A stretch of 64,000 nucleotides of DNA. Source: Vermamoeba vermiformis. Its lineage: Eukaryota > Tubulinea > Echinamoebida. The stretch lies in assembly GCA_045837725.1 (NCBI GenBank), contig JBEWZL010000101.1, positions 124,001 through 188,000 on the forward strand. Reading direction: 5' to 3'. A program made the position numbers and the translations under genes. Under the pieces are notes generated by a model that made no database searches, was not told the origin of the DNA, and saw nothing but the letters and a program-made list of their open reading frames with translations. Below, in pieces: positions 35,201 to 46,618 of the stretch (positions within the stretch are counted from its first letter, which is position 1; each line of letters begins with the position of its first letter).

Positions 35201-35620
35201 GGTTGATAGGGAAAGTGAGTTCTTTAAATGCGGTTTTCTCGTTGATGGCGGAAAAGTTCCTTCTTTTTTTTGCTTGCCGAATTGAATATTCTTGTAGAAT
35301 AAACAATACTTCTATTTCTTGTGTAAAGTACCTTCAGAGGAAGAAGCGAAGCTCGACTGAATTTTCAGCGCCAGGCAACATCCAAATCGTAAACAAAATG
35401 GTACCGCAAGAAATACAAAGACCTGATTATGTTATATAAAAGAGACTAAGGAACAATAGCCCGCCAAATAATAAGGACGAAGAATAAATCGTGCGAGTAA
35501 CAACGGCTCTCACGCTCGGTTTTGACCGTCAAAATTTGTTGCGTTAAATTTTTGACGAGCAAATTTATGCATACATACAGCACCTCGTCTGAGGCTCAAT
35601 AATTACAGGATTTGATTACT
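35201..35620. other. Gap between TADA1 and uS10m with a MetAP-like fragment
   Basis: About 420 nt between the TADA1 start and the uS10m stop. Apart from the fragment at 35334-35440 nothing coding is recognised. It should include the TADA1 promoter and the uS10m 3' end. Confidence 0.45.
35334..35440 (+). pseudogene. Possible remnant of type I methionine aminopeptidase N-terminus
   Basis: An open stretch reads RKKRSSTEFSAPGNIQIVNK then MVPQEIQRPDYVI and a stop. The order PG-(N)-x-V-P-x2-I-x-R-P-D-Y matches the linker that precedes the catalytic domain in organellar type I methionine aminopeptidases. The catalytic pitta-bread domain is not found downstream, where the minus-strand uS10m gene begins. 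Read as a relic or a chance match; the identity is tentative because only about 25 residues are informative. Confidence 0.3.
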
Positions 35621-36244
35621 TTATTGGGAAGAGGTTTGGTTTTGTTCTGTTGAGGGCATTAGACTTTTGCCTTGCATAAAAACAGCTGCAATACAATGCG
35701 TCAGTACGTGTCACTTGCTACAACTTAAATAAGTGTACCTTTAATATATGGGTGTTGATAGTAGTTGTTCAATGGCTCGAATGTGTATTTAGTGACTTTC
35801 ATATCCACGCCAGGCCACATAGATTCTAATATAACGAGTTAGAGCAGCCCAACTAAGTCTCATTACAAGGTGCGTACCCTTGGCGTATTTCAGGAATTTA
35901 TCAGCGGTCTCTTTGTCAGCATCAATAGTCAGCTTTTGATTGTAAATAATCATCTCGAACGACTCTTGGAACTTCTTGTATTTGAATACTGACTTCAATA
36001 CTGTCCATCGCTTTGTTTTTGTGGGCAGACCAACGGGGCCAACCATCTAATATATGAATTAGCGGGCGACAATAGCACTATACAATGCGTGTACCTTAAT
36101 ATTGAGCATATCTGCTGCCATCTTGAGTCGGTCAGCCATCTTCACGACACGGTTGTCGTAGCACGAGAGTTTCAGCTCAAGAACTGTGCGAGGGCCTTTA
36201 GTCGTCACTCGTTGTGCGACCTGCTTGATTACTTGCGTAGCCAT
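35621..36244 (-). CDS. MRPS10: Mitochondrial small-subunit ribosomal protein uS10m
   Basis: Four exons from ATG 36244 to TAA 35621-35623. MATQVIKQVAQRVTTKGPRT and VLELKLSCYDNRVVKMADRL lead into the diagnostic uS10 core MVGPVGLPTKTKRWTVLKSV followed by FKYKKFQESFEMIIYNQKL, then a C-terminal extension with YTFEPLNNYYHPYIK and a short tail. The GPVxLPTKxxRWTVL block is specific for S10, and the core looks like mitochondrial members rather than cytosolic uS10 (which begins with IRxTL). The N-terminus is basic, which fits an import signal but is not proof. Family knowledge: binds the head of the mitochondrial small subunit. Confidence 0.75.
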
Positions 36245-36616
36245 CTATTTAAAAGCATTAGTTCATGACACCGGATCGAATCTAATACTATTAAAATAAA
36301 TTTATTGTTTCATAATTGTATTTGAGGCAATAAATTGTCCCAAAGGTATTTGTGTAATTATTTATACATAAAATAATTGCAGATAATTTGTTTGCATGAA
36401 TTCAACTGCGTTAGATTAGATCCGTGTTTTTATTTGAGATCCATAAGCTTTTCAGCTTATTGTGACTGTGTCCAATGAATAAACAACCGTTGTGCCAGAG
36501 AGCGTACCTTTAACAGCAATATTGATCTTCTGCTGGTGGCTAGAATAAAAAAGGAAACGTTTTACTTTATTGTCATTCATAGCTCCACAGCAACACAAAA
36601 ATAGACAGATAGCAGT
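36245..36616. other. Shared promoter region, uS10m and TAF9
   Basis: About 370 nt of AT-rich sequence between divergent starts. No additional gene or RNA supported. Confidence 0.5.
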
Positions 36617-37326
36617 ATGTCGGAGCGAACTGATATAATTAATGATGAAGAGGTGCCGATGGACGCTAAAATAGTGGCACTGCTCTTGAAGTCGATGGGT
36701 GTCGAGGACTACGAACCTCGCGTTATAAATCAATTATTAGAATTTATGAACAGTAAGAATATATTTATAATCAACAATAGGCGCATTTATAATTAAACGG
36801 CGGGCTGACAATGATTTTAATTATTATTACAATTAATATTATTATTTATGTTAATTATGTTAAATAAAGCCCTGCATTTCCATAGCAACGTTATGCTATT
36901 ACTATCAATAATAATTACCGTATCACCAATGACTGACATGCCGCAGAGTACATATCAGACATACTGCAAGACGCGCAGCTCTACTCCGAGCACGCAGGCC
37001 GCGCTGCCATTGACCTCGCAGACGTGCAGCTCGCAGTGCAGGCCAAGCTCAGTCAGTCCTTCACGCAACCACCACCGCGTGAGATATCGCTCGAACTCGC
37101 GCGCAAGAAGAACGCCACACCGCTGCCCCTGATACCCGAGCGCATTGGCATCTTGTTGCCCCCCGACGAGCACTGCCTCACCAAGGCCACCTATCAAATG
37201 GATCCGAAGCGGCGCGAGGGCTCGAACAGCGCTGCAAATGGCACGGAGAACGGCACGACATTCAGCTCTCCTGCTGTTTTCTTGCAGGGCACTGCTGCAG
37301 TGGCGAGTCCGAGCACCCCTAAATAG
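36617..37326 (+). CDS. TAF9: TFIID/SAGA subunit TAF9
   Basis: Two exons with one intron inside the histone fold. The product is MSERTDIINDEEVPMDAKIV, then ALLLKSMGVEDYEPRVINQL, LEFMNKYISDILQDAQLYSE and HAGRAAIDLADVQLAVQAKL: the PxDAxxVxxLLKSMGV...YxPRVxxQLLEFxxRYxxDxLxDAxxYxxHA pattern of TAF9 is complete. After the fold comes PPPREISLELARKKNATPLP and a short Ser/Thr-rich tail. Family knowledge: TAF9 pairs with TAF6 through the histone fold in TFIID and SAGA. The intron junction (ATG AAC A / AG TAC) restores the motif exactly, confirming the splice. Gene length is normal for the family. Confidence 0.93.
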
Positions 37327-37440
37327 GCGCTCTTATATAGCACTGTTGTAGTGGCGAATATAAATATGTAATATAGTACTCTAATCAGTGTTCGGATCTG
37401 CTCTATGAACATTATTTACAAGAATAGGGACATCAAAGTA

Positions 37441-38053
37441 CTACATTGGGCGAGTAGGAGGGTGTACAAATTGATTTTTCATATTGGTGGGCATGGCAGT
37501 TGTGTTCGCGTTTTGTGGTGGCACCGGCACTAAGTTCTGCGGATTAGCTGCGTCAGGCACCCACTCGAACTGACTCATATTAGGTGCTTCCGAAAATAGC
37601 ATAGTGAATCTGTAGCGCATCATATTAGAGCTGCTTATGGTTACAGGAGGTACATACTCGCCCACTCTCTCTAAGATGCCTTGCCGACCCGTGTACAGCA
37701 CCAATGCATTTTTAAATAGTGAACTGTAACTATATAGTGCGATATATGTTAGTATGATTGTGTTAGAGTATGCAGGTGATTATTAAATAATTATGAAGGA
37801 AATTTATTGGATCAGTAGCAATGTCATACCCTTGTCTGAGCTGTATTATATCGCCTGACTGTAGTAGCTCACCAGGCTCATCCCAAACAGATAATATTAT
37901 TGCCCCGGAGGGATCTGCAACTAAATACTGATTGACGGTATGATCTTCTTTTGTTTTGGTCACTGAAACCTTCTCCAATACAATAAAGTGCACATTAACA
38001 CCCTTCATATATGGTCGAATATCACCGATCTTAGTCCACTGTTCTGTGCTCAT
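37441..38053 (-). CDS. NABP: SOSS complex subunit B (hSSB1/2-type single-stranded DNA binder)
   Basis: Three exons. The OB fold reads DIRPYMKGVNVHFIVLEKVS, VTKTKEDHTVNQYLVADPSG, AIILSVWDEPGELLQSGDII and RLRQGYSSLFKNALVLYTGR, the order found in SOSS-B1/B2 (LKPxLKxLNxxFIVLE, TKT..G.EV....VAD.TGSI.ISVWD..G..I..GDII.L..GY...FK..L.LYTGR). A Gln/Asn/Pro-rich C-terminal tail follows. Family knowledge: binds ssDNA in the SOSS complex, with INTS3 and C9orf80, for double-strand-break signalling. The ATG at 38053 lies 114 nt from the start of the divergent NT-C2 gene. Confidence 0.85.
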
Positions 38054-38167
38054 ATTGTAGCTGTGTGCTGTCTGAATGTCGACGGGTTAATTTTCGGTTT
38101 TATTTGAAGGGGAAAAAATGCTTGCAAAACATTTATATATTTATTTCAGCTCGTACGACCACGCACA

Positions 38168-41100
38168 ATGGATTGGCTGCTTAAAAAGAGCAATACTGTG
38201 AAGGTCAACTTCAAATTGAAGGTGGTCTCGGTGGAGGCTGTCGAGAACGACATTGGTGATGTTTTCGTTGCTTGGAAACGCGGGAATAAGAAAGTAAGCA
38301 CTAGAATATTATTAATTAAGTGTCATTGCAATATATTTATTAATGTTATTTTTAATTTCTGAATAGGAAGGCAACGGTAAAACTGATCCCGCAAAAGTTC
38401 AAGATGGCAAGGCTACCTTCAACACAGCTGTCGCTTTTACTTCAACATTGTACAAAAGTTCGAAGGGCGAGTTTGAACCTAAATACATTGCATTCAGTTT
38501 GAAGGAGGTAAGATGCGGTTTATAATTTTAAAAAAATACCCGATAAATTACCAACACATTCGGTACTGAAAATAACGGCACACTAAGCGATTATACATTC
38601 TCGTGTATACATTGGTGCTGCATTTAAAAGATTATAAGGACACATGTTTTCATTACGCAACGGCTCGATCTATTTTTTGTAATAAACCAGAAATATCAGC
38701 AGCAAATGCAGCTTATTAATATCAATTTAATACAGGACAAGAAAAAGACCAGTGTCGGCAAGCTCGTATTAGATCTGTCAGAATATGTCTCGAATATCAA
38801 GCCCGTCGCCAAGAAACTTCCGCTGAAAAAGGGCAAAGCACCCTATTTGAATGTAAGGCATTAATAGCTCTATACATCGCATATATCAACAGTACAATCT
38901 TGCAGGTCGAAGTACAAGCCGAGTACCTGCGTGTTGGTGAAAAGAAATTGGTCAAGTGAGTGATTGAGGCCCACAATTAATCATTACTATATAGACCTAA
39001 GATACCATAGCTTGTTCAATATGCTAGAGCCGTTAGTAACAAACTTGTATTAGATCCTCTGGCAAATCAGACAACGAGAAGGTGGTCATTGAGGGCCAAG
39101 AATACGACCTCATCACCGCTGACGACGTGAGTGAAGCAGAGTCAGATGATCGCGACAACGATTTCATTGAGGACTCGATCATGGAAGACGATAACTCGAG
39201 CTCTCCGTTCAAACGTCAAGCTAGCACTGCGGACTTGAAGGACAAGAAAGACAAAGACAAGGATAAGGACAAGAAAGACAAGGACAAGGACAAGGAGTCG
39301 CGTCGATTGAGCCGTCGCGAAAGTGTACGCGAGGACAAAGACAAAGAGAGTCGCGACAAGGATAAAGAAGACAAAGACAAGGACAAAGAAGCTCGTCGAT
39401 TGAGTCGTCGCGAAAGTGTCCGTGAAGACAAGGACAAAGAAAATCGCGACAAGGACAAGGACAAGGAGAGTCGCGACAAGGACAAAGAAGGTCGTGACAA
39501 GGACAAGCGACTCAGTCGTACGGAAAGTGTTCGCGATACCAAGGACAAGGAGAGCAGAGACAAGGACAAGGAAAGCCGCGATAAAGATAAGGACAGAGAG
39601 CGCAGAGACAAAGACAAAGAGAGTCGTGACAAAGACAAGGACCGAGAGAGTCGCGACAAGGACAAAGAAGGTCGTGACAAGGACAAGCGCTTGAGCCGTA
39701 CTGAAAGTGTGCGCGACACTAAGGACAAGGAAAGCAGAGATAAAGACAAGGACAAGGAGAGTCGTGACAAGGACAAGGACAAAGAGCGCAGAGACAAAGA
39801 CAAAGAGAGTCGTGACAAAGATAAGGATAGGGAAAGTCGTGATAAGCGCAAGTCTTTAGTGATTGACAAGGCTGCGGTAAGAGTTTGACTGCTGTGACGT
39901 GTCACATGTGACTGACGTTGTTGCCCAGGTTGATGCTGTAGCTAAGCCTGAAGACAAGCGCAAGTCGTTGGTGATTGACAAGCCTGTGGTAAGGAGCTAG
40001 ATGACACGTGTCAATTTAATGTAAGTCTCATAACTAACATTACGACGTAGGTGGAGACGACACCTAAACCTGAGGACAAGCCAGCGGATAAGCCCGCAGA
40101 GAAGCCGTCAGAGATGGGACCACGAGCCCCTTCGAACCCTGTGATCACTCCGACACCTGTCGTCAACCCCACGCCCTCCCCTGTTAAGACTACGACACCT
40201 GTCACCAATCCGACGCCGTCCCCTGTCAAGACAACAACGCCAGCGGTCACTACACCCACACCCACACCAGCCCCCACCAAGACTGGAACTTTCGTCATGC
40301 CCAGCCCACTGAAGACTGCTCAAGTCAATCAGTCCAAGACAGCAGCCCCTAACGGCGACATCACGTTGCCTCCTCCTTCTCCAAAGCGCGAAGAAGAATG
40401 GGAGCGCAAATACAACGATGTTGTGCAAGAGAACGACCAATTGAAGAAGCGATTGGACGAACTGAAGACAGCTAGCGACAAATCGACCAAGCAACACGAC
40501 GAGACTGTGAAGAGCAAAGAGAGCGAACTCACTGCTACAAAGAAGAAATTGGACGAGGTGACCAAGCAACTTGATCAATTGCAGAAAGACAAGAGTTCTC
40601 AGAGCACGAACAGCAATGCTGAACTGACGAGAGTGAAGGCTGAGTTGGAGACTGCATTGAAGGGTCTCGAGGGCAAGAACAAAGAGCTCGATGACACCAA
40701 GAAGCAGTTGACTGCACTGCAAACTGCTGCCAGTGCTGGCAATGATAAGGACAAGGAAATGATTCGCACATTGAGCGCGAATGTAGACCAATTGCGCGGT
40801 GAAATTGCAAGCTGGCAAAAGAAACACGACGAGAAGGACAAAGAACTGAATGCCCGACAAAAGAGTTTGACGACCTTGGAGGGTGAATTGAAGACCTTGA
40901 AAGAAGACAAGACCCGTCGTGATCAACAGATCAGCACTTTGGAGAACGAATTGAGCACTCTGAAGCGCGAGAAGAACAAGAAAGAAGACGAATTGAAGGC
41001 GCTGAAAGAACAGCTCGAGGCAGTGAGTGACGAGAAAGATCAGACTGGCGCTAAGCAACAAGAGCTGCAGTCACAACTCTCGCAAATGCGCAGCGACATG

Positions 41101-43341
41101 TCCAAGAAGAGCGCTGATTGGGAGGAGCTCAATCGTGAACTCGTTGCCCTGCGTCAAGAGAAGACTCAGAAAGAGCTGCAACTGAGCAAAGTGCAGACTG
41201 AGGTGCAAGGGCTGCAAAAAGAAAAGAGCCTCAAAGAAGAGCAGGTTACAATGCTCGAAAATGAAGTCAGTCAACTGCGCGTGAATGTCAAACAACTCGA
41301 AGACAAGCACAGCAGCGCCGAGGACCAGTGGAATGCCAAGACTGCGCGTCTTGAACGAGATTTGCAGTCCATGGCCAACGATCTCGCTGCCATGAAAGAG
41401 CAGCTGAGCGGCAAAGATGACCAACTCAAGCAATCGATGGCACAGATTGAACGTTTGCAGAACACTTTGCATGATTTGCAGTCTGAAAGTGACTCGACTG
41501 ACCAAGCCTCCAAGGCATTGAACAGCGAATTGAAGCATTTGCAGCAACAAATCAAAGAGAAAGACGAAGAACTCGATGACAAGCGACAACAGATCAGCAA
41601 TTTGAAGAAAGAAGTCCAAGAGCTGCAAGACGACGTGGAAGACCTCAGCAGCTCGAGCAAGAAGCGTGACGATCAAGCGCGCGAACTCAACTCCCGCATC
41701 AAAGAGCTGCAAGAGACCATTGAACAGCTCAAAGAAGAGTCGCGTCAACACGACGAGCAAGTCACACGTGAACATCGCGACAAGGTTCAAGAGTTGCAGA
41801 ATCGCATTGAGGCCCTGCAACTGCAGTCCACTTCGGAGAGTGCTGGCGCTGAGTCCATGAAGCACGAGGTCGATCTGCTCAAACAACACATCAAAGAGCG
41901 TGACGACCGCATTGAAGACCAGAACGATGAGATTGACGACTTGAAGCGCAAGATCAAGAAGTTAGACGAGAACATCAGCAAGTTGAAGGACGAACTCGCC
42001 GAGCTCAAAGAGAAGTACGAAGATGCTCTCGAAGACCGCGACAACTCTGAGCGCAAGGGCGAGAGTCGCGCAGAAGAATTGAACGAAGAGATTGATAACT
42101 TGAAAGAGAAGCTCGAGCAGACTGAAGCTCACAACGAAGAGCTGCAAGAGCGCGTGAAACAATTGGAAGAGGACCTCGAGAACAGTTCCGACAACAAGGG
42201 TGATCGCAAGAAGATGGAAAAAGACCTCAAGAAGTTGAAGAAGCTCGAGCGCGAGTCCAAAGAGACGCAAGTGATTGAACACAGCTTGCTGCTCATGTCG
42301 CCGAGTGATCCGCAACACATCTCCAACACCAATCCCATGTCGCAGCTCATGATGAAGCTGTTGACCTACCTCGAGGACGAAGACTATCTCGAGAACGATG
42401 ACGACTATGAGATGTTGGAGCGAGTGGTGTCCGTGATCGACAATCAGCACAAAGTGAACAAAGACAACTTCAACATGATTGCTTACTGGCTCAGCCAGCT
42501 CACCTTCTTCGTCGATCACATCAGCGACAAGATTCTCAAGACTGAAGCGACATTCAAAGCCAAGGGCATTCCTATTCAACAATTGCTGCTCAAGAAACAG
42601 CAACAGAACTCGTCCTCCGATGGTGACATTGGATCTGCGAAGAAATTCGTGAATGATCTTGAAGCCAAGGCCTTTGACCTCTATCGCACCCTGCTCAACT
42701 GGGCCTATGCTGTAAGTAGTACCCCCCACCACTAACACCACGCCAGTACTCACACCATTGATTGCCAGGAGCTGCGAGTGACCCTCGTGCCGTCCATTCT
42801 CGACATGCCTGCCTCGACCAGCAAGAAGGCCAAGAAGGCGCGTCGTGCCGTGCTGAACACGCTCAACACGATGGTCGTGACCTTCAAGAAGCACTTCTTG
42901 TACGACTCGATTGTGCAGCAGTTCTTCTATCAAGTGTTCTACTTTATGAACTGCAATCTGTTCAACGAGCTGATCGATCAAGGCCAGAAGTTGTGCAATT
43001 GCGCATCGGGCTTTGAGATCGCCATCAGCTTGTCGCACTACTTTGAGTGGGCGGAGAAGAATCTCTCTGCTCTGCCGCGCGATCAGCTCTTCCCGCACAT
43101 CCACCAGGCCTCGCAAGTGCTCGTGATGGACAAGAAGATTATGGCAGACCGTCAGACACTCGAGGACATCTTCCCGGCACTCAACTTCAGTCAGATCGAT
43201 CGACTCATCACACTCTACAAGCCTGACAATATTGCTCCGGATCCAGTGCCCAAAGAGACGAAGGACGTCATCAAGAAGCTGCACGAAGCAGATCCACAAG
43301 ACGTCAAGCTCGATGAGTCACTATTCGCCACTATGCATTAA
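38168..43341 (+). CDS. NT-C2, Lys-Asp-rich repeat, long coiled coil and DIL (dilute) domain protein
   Basis: An N-terminal C2-like domain (MDWLLKKSNTVKVNFKLKVV, TFNTAVAFTSTLYKSSKGEF, KLVLDLSEYVSNIKPVAKKL) of the NT-C2 (EEIG1/EHBP1) type is followed by an acidic segment. Then come about 200 residues of repeated KDKDKESRD and RRLSRRESVRED units at 39238-39860, a Pro/Thr-rich linker, a coiled coil of about 640 residues, and a C-terminal DIL domain (MSQLMMKLLTYLEDEDY, then FNMIAYWLSQLTFFVDHISD, FLYDSIVQQFFYQVFYFMNC). About eight exons. Family knowledge: DIL domains are the cargo-binding tails of myosin V, and NT-C2 domains bind membranes or Rab-linked partners. There is no motor or IQ region, so it looks like a membrane tether or adaptor. 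The repeated RxxS units resemble basophilic kinase sites. Confidence 0.82.
39238..39860 (+). repeat. Lys-Asp/Arg-Glu-rich coding repeat
   Basis: Imperfect units of KDKDKESRD alternate with RRLSRRESVREDKDK or KRLSRTESVRDTKDK within the NT-C2/DIL protein. The units differ at synonymous positions, so the array is old or under protein-level selection rather than freshly expanded. Confidence 0.8.
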
Positions 43342-43429
43342 TAATGGCACTTAACTTATTTAATTAAACACACCTTGTATTTATGCGCATTATGCTTCAA
43401 TTATATTTTATAGACTGTACATTTTAGGC

Positions 43430-46400
43430 TTATTTGTGCTTGCTAGGGCTCTTATTCTTAGTTTTAACACTCGTATTGCTCTTCTTAGTGTCCTGAGTAG
43501 CACTCTGACTGCTCGTCTTTTGTTTCTTGGATCTGCTCGCTTCTTCGCTCTCCAGATCTCGCTTGCGCTTCTTAGCACTAGTCTCGCTAGTCTCGGTGCT
43601 GGGTGCTTGACTCGACTCGGGCACAGGTGCAGCCAAGCTCTGCTCCTCCACGCGCGCGTCCTCCGCTTGCAGCTGCATGCTCTGCAGTGTGTAGTCGAGG
43701 ATGAACGAGCGCTGAATCAGGCGATCGAGCCGTTGAAAGTGTCGCTCAGTGTAGGGCAGCGAGGACTGCAACAGCTGCTTGATGTTGGGCAGGCTGAGCA
43801 GTGACTGCGGGGACCACAGCGCGAACAGTGCACGCAAACAGCGCTGCGCAATGAGGGCGTGCTTGGCATTGGTGTTCCAGTCGCGCAAGTACTCCAAACA
43901 CTGCTCCAACTGACTGCTGCTCAGGGCTTGGTACACTGCTCGCAACACGCGCTCGCTCTCGTGCGGCACCTCGTTGCACATCTGATCCAAGATGCTGTAC
44001 AGACGTCCTTGGTGCTGCATATTGAGTGCGAGGTGTATGGCCTTGCGCCACTCCTTGCGGTGCACGTAGTTGTTCAAATTCTGCTCTTTCAACACACTCT
44101 CCTCGCGCTGCACGTGCTCGGCTTCAATCTCCTGCTGCGTGGTGTTGTGCCACACGATGATCTTGCTGTCGCTGCCACCAGTGATCACTTGCTGCTCCTC
44201 CAGCCACCGATTCACGCACAGGGCCCACACCTTGTCCACGTGCCCCTCGCTCACACTCTCGCCGTGCTCGTCGGTGCGCTGTCCGTCCATGGCATTCACC
44301 ATGGTCTGCGTGCGTATGTCCCACAGTCGCAGCACGCCGTCACTGCCTGTCGAGAGCAGTTGCAGTCCTCGCGACAGATAGGCCAGTCTGAGCACCGTGC
44401 TGTCACTGCCTTCAATCGTGCGGATGCAGGTGTAGGCTGCAGCGAGTGTTAGTACGCGAAATGTATATATAAATACACTACGAGCAGTAGTAGGGGTACT
44501 CACAGTTGGTGGTCCAGTTGAAGGTCCAGATCTTGATGCTGAAGTCCGCTGAGCCCGTAGCAATGCACTGCTCCACGGGTGAGAACTGCACTGCCCACAC
44601 ACCGCGCTTGTGACCGCTCAGTGTCATCGCCTCCGCCCACTCGCGGTTGTACTGCTGCACTGTGCCGCGCGGGAACTGCGTGCGTGCTTCAGTGGCGGGG
44701 TCAGGGTGCTTGAGTCGACGCCAGAGCTTGACGGTCTTGTCTTGACTGGCCGTGGCAATCACGCTGTCATTGGGTGCCACACTCACCGCATTGATCTCCT
44801 TGTCGTGCGCCTTTTGTGTGAACAGTGCCTCCAAGTGCTGCGGAGTGCGGTACTCGTCCTCGGTGCGCGCATGATGCACGCAGGTCAAGTCCCACACTTT
44901 GAGCGTCTTGTCGCGCGAGGCTGTCACGCAGAACAGTGAGCTGCGCTTGCTGAAGCTGAGCGAGGTGATGGCCTCTGTGTGTCCCTCGCCCACGCCCACT
45001 GTGTGCCAGGTGCCACTCGCATCACGTGTCCACACGCGCAGCACGGCGTCCTTGCCCGCCGAAGCGATGAACTTGCCGCAGGGTGACGTGTCCAAGGCGA
45101 GCACGGTGTCGGAGTGGCCAGTGAGCAGTTGCGTCGACCAATCAGCGAGGCGATACACGCGCAGTTGAGCGCTGTTGGTGGCCACCACGAGTGACTGGCC
45201 CTGGTCGAGATAGGACATGTCAATCACCTCGTCGTTGAAGCCTGTGATGACACGTGATCGCGTCAGAGTCTTGAGACTATATATGGCAATGTTCTGATCG
45301 TTCGTGATCACAATCAGCTCGTCACGTGATGTATTGGCGAGCATGTAGTCGATGCCGTGCACGTGATCGCTGCTCGGTTCACTGAACAGATTCGCGCCCT
45401 GGTCGGTCTTGAGACACGTGTCAAATGCGCGCAGTGCACCGCGCTCACCACCCGTCAACACGATGTCACCGATGTGTCCGGGCCACCGTTCACGAATCAC
45501 AGCGCTGTCACGTGGCAGCACGACCACTGCCTCCATGCTCTCGTAGCTCGTGACGGTGTTGACGAGCTTGCAGTCCTGCAATCTCCACAGCGAGATAACG
45601 CGATCACGTGACACGGACACCAGCCAGTGATGTTTGCCAGCCTGATCACGCGACTCAAACATGTGCAGATCAGTGACAGTGGACATGTGATTGCTCAATA
45701 TCGCGAGGGGCGGTGCTTTGTTGTCCGGATCTTGGTGACTGCGCGCCAGATGCAGATCCCACACCCATATCGCACCGGTCTGATCACTCGCTGCCAGCCA
45801 CGACTTGCTCGGATGAAATCTGACGAGCTGCACCGGTCCCATCACACTCGTCTCGACACTCTGTGCACCAGTCTGCACCAGTGCGCGCTTGTGCTTGCTG
45901 AAGCGCAGTGCGTGCGTGATGTAGTGGCCGTGCAGATCCCACACCAGCACTTGTCGGTACAGTGCCACCGCGAGCAGTGTGCCGCTAGCATCGATCTCGA
46001 GCCACGAGATGGGTGTGGGTGCACTCATATTGCCACTCTCGGGCACTCCTGCGCGCCACTCGTGTTTCAGCGTCCACATCTCGCCTTGGCGTGTAAAGTG
46101 ACGTGCGAGACCGGTGCCGTAGCCCACTACGAGCTGATCGTTCTTGGGACTGCATGCCACAGCTGTGACGCGCACATCTTCAAACTGTAGTCGCGTCAGT
46201 AAATTTGAAAAGTGGATCGGATCCAGATTGGAGATGCGTTAAATTAAATATTGAGAAAATTGTCAATAATTACACCATTACATACCCCTTTAATAACTTG
46301 AATAACACGTCCCGTATCTAAATTGAGCACATTTAAATTCTCGCCAGCAGGGCAGAACAAATGATTGCGATCCCGATCCAGTGCGATCGGACCACCAGTA

Positions 46401-46480
46401 TACACCTCGCGATGCACTTCAGTGATGCCATATGATCGCTTCAACTCGCTGCTCGCTGACTGCTTCACTTCACTCGTCAT
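43430..46480 (-). CDS. TBL3: SSU processome WD40 subunit UTP13/TBL3
   Basis: Three or four exons. The N-terminus MTSEVKQSASSELKRSYGIT runs into EVYTGGPIALDRDRNHLFCP and GENLNVLNLDTGRVIQVIKG, the family start. Two seven-bladed WD40 propellers follow, with clear GH...WD units (TGHSDTVLALDTSPCGKFIA, SGHKRGVWAVQFSPVEQCIA, IKIWTFNW). The Utp13-specific C-terminal helical domain reads ESVLKEQNLNNYVHRKEWRK and AIHLALNMQHQGRLYSILDQ. The tail is Lys/Ser/Glu-rich and probably nucleolar. Family knowledge: part of the UTP-B complex that binds U3 snoRNP in 18S rRNA maturation. Start: this ATG sits just before the conserved motif; another at 46552 gives a longer leader. Confidence 0.87.
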
Positions 46481-46618
46481 TGCTGTGTGCTGCATCCACG
46501 TCAGGGCTGAGAATAATTGCCAACCATTCGCCGCGCCGCAGTTTGTCTTCATTCGCAGCGCAGTGCAACACCACGGTACAGTAGACTAGGACCGATATAC
46601 AACAATACACCAGTCATT

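Noticed and set aside
39216-39905. Long minus-strand open frame rich in Leu and Ser
   Set aside because: It is the complement of the Lys-Asp/Glu repeat of the NT-C2/DIL gene; codon periodicity belongs to the plus strand.
40108-41061. 317-codon minus-strand frame
   Set aside because: Shadow of the same coiled-coil coding region, no recognisable motif.
41962-43299. 445-codon minus-strand open frame opposite the coiled-coil and DIL region
   Set aside because: The plus strand has clear coiled-coil and DIL homology; the Leu/Val-rich antisense frame is a typical shadow of GAA/AAG/CAG codons.
46481-46552. Upstream ATG giving MKTNCGAANGWQLF as the UTP13 start
   Set aside because: Possible, but the conserved N-terminus begins after the ATG at 46480, and the extra leader overlaps the short promoter shared with RPB3.
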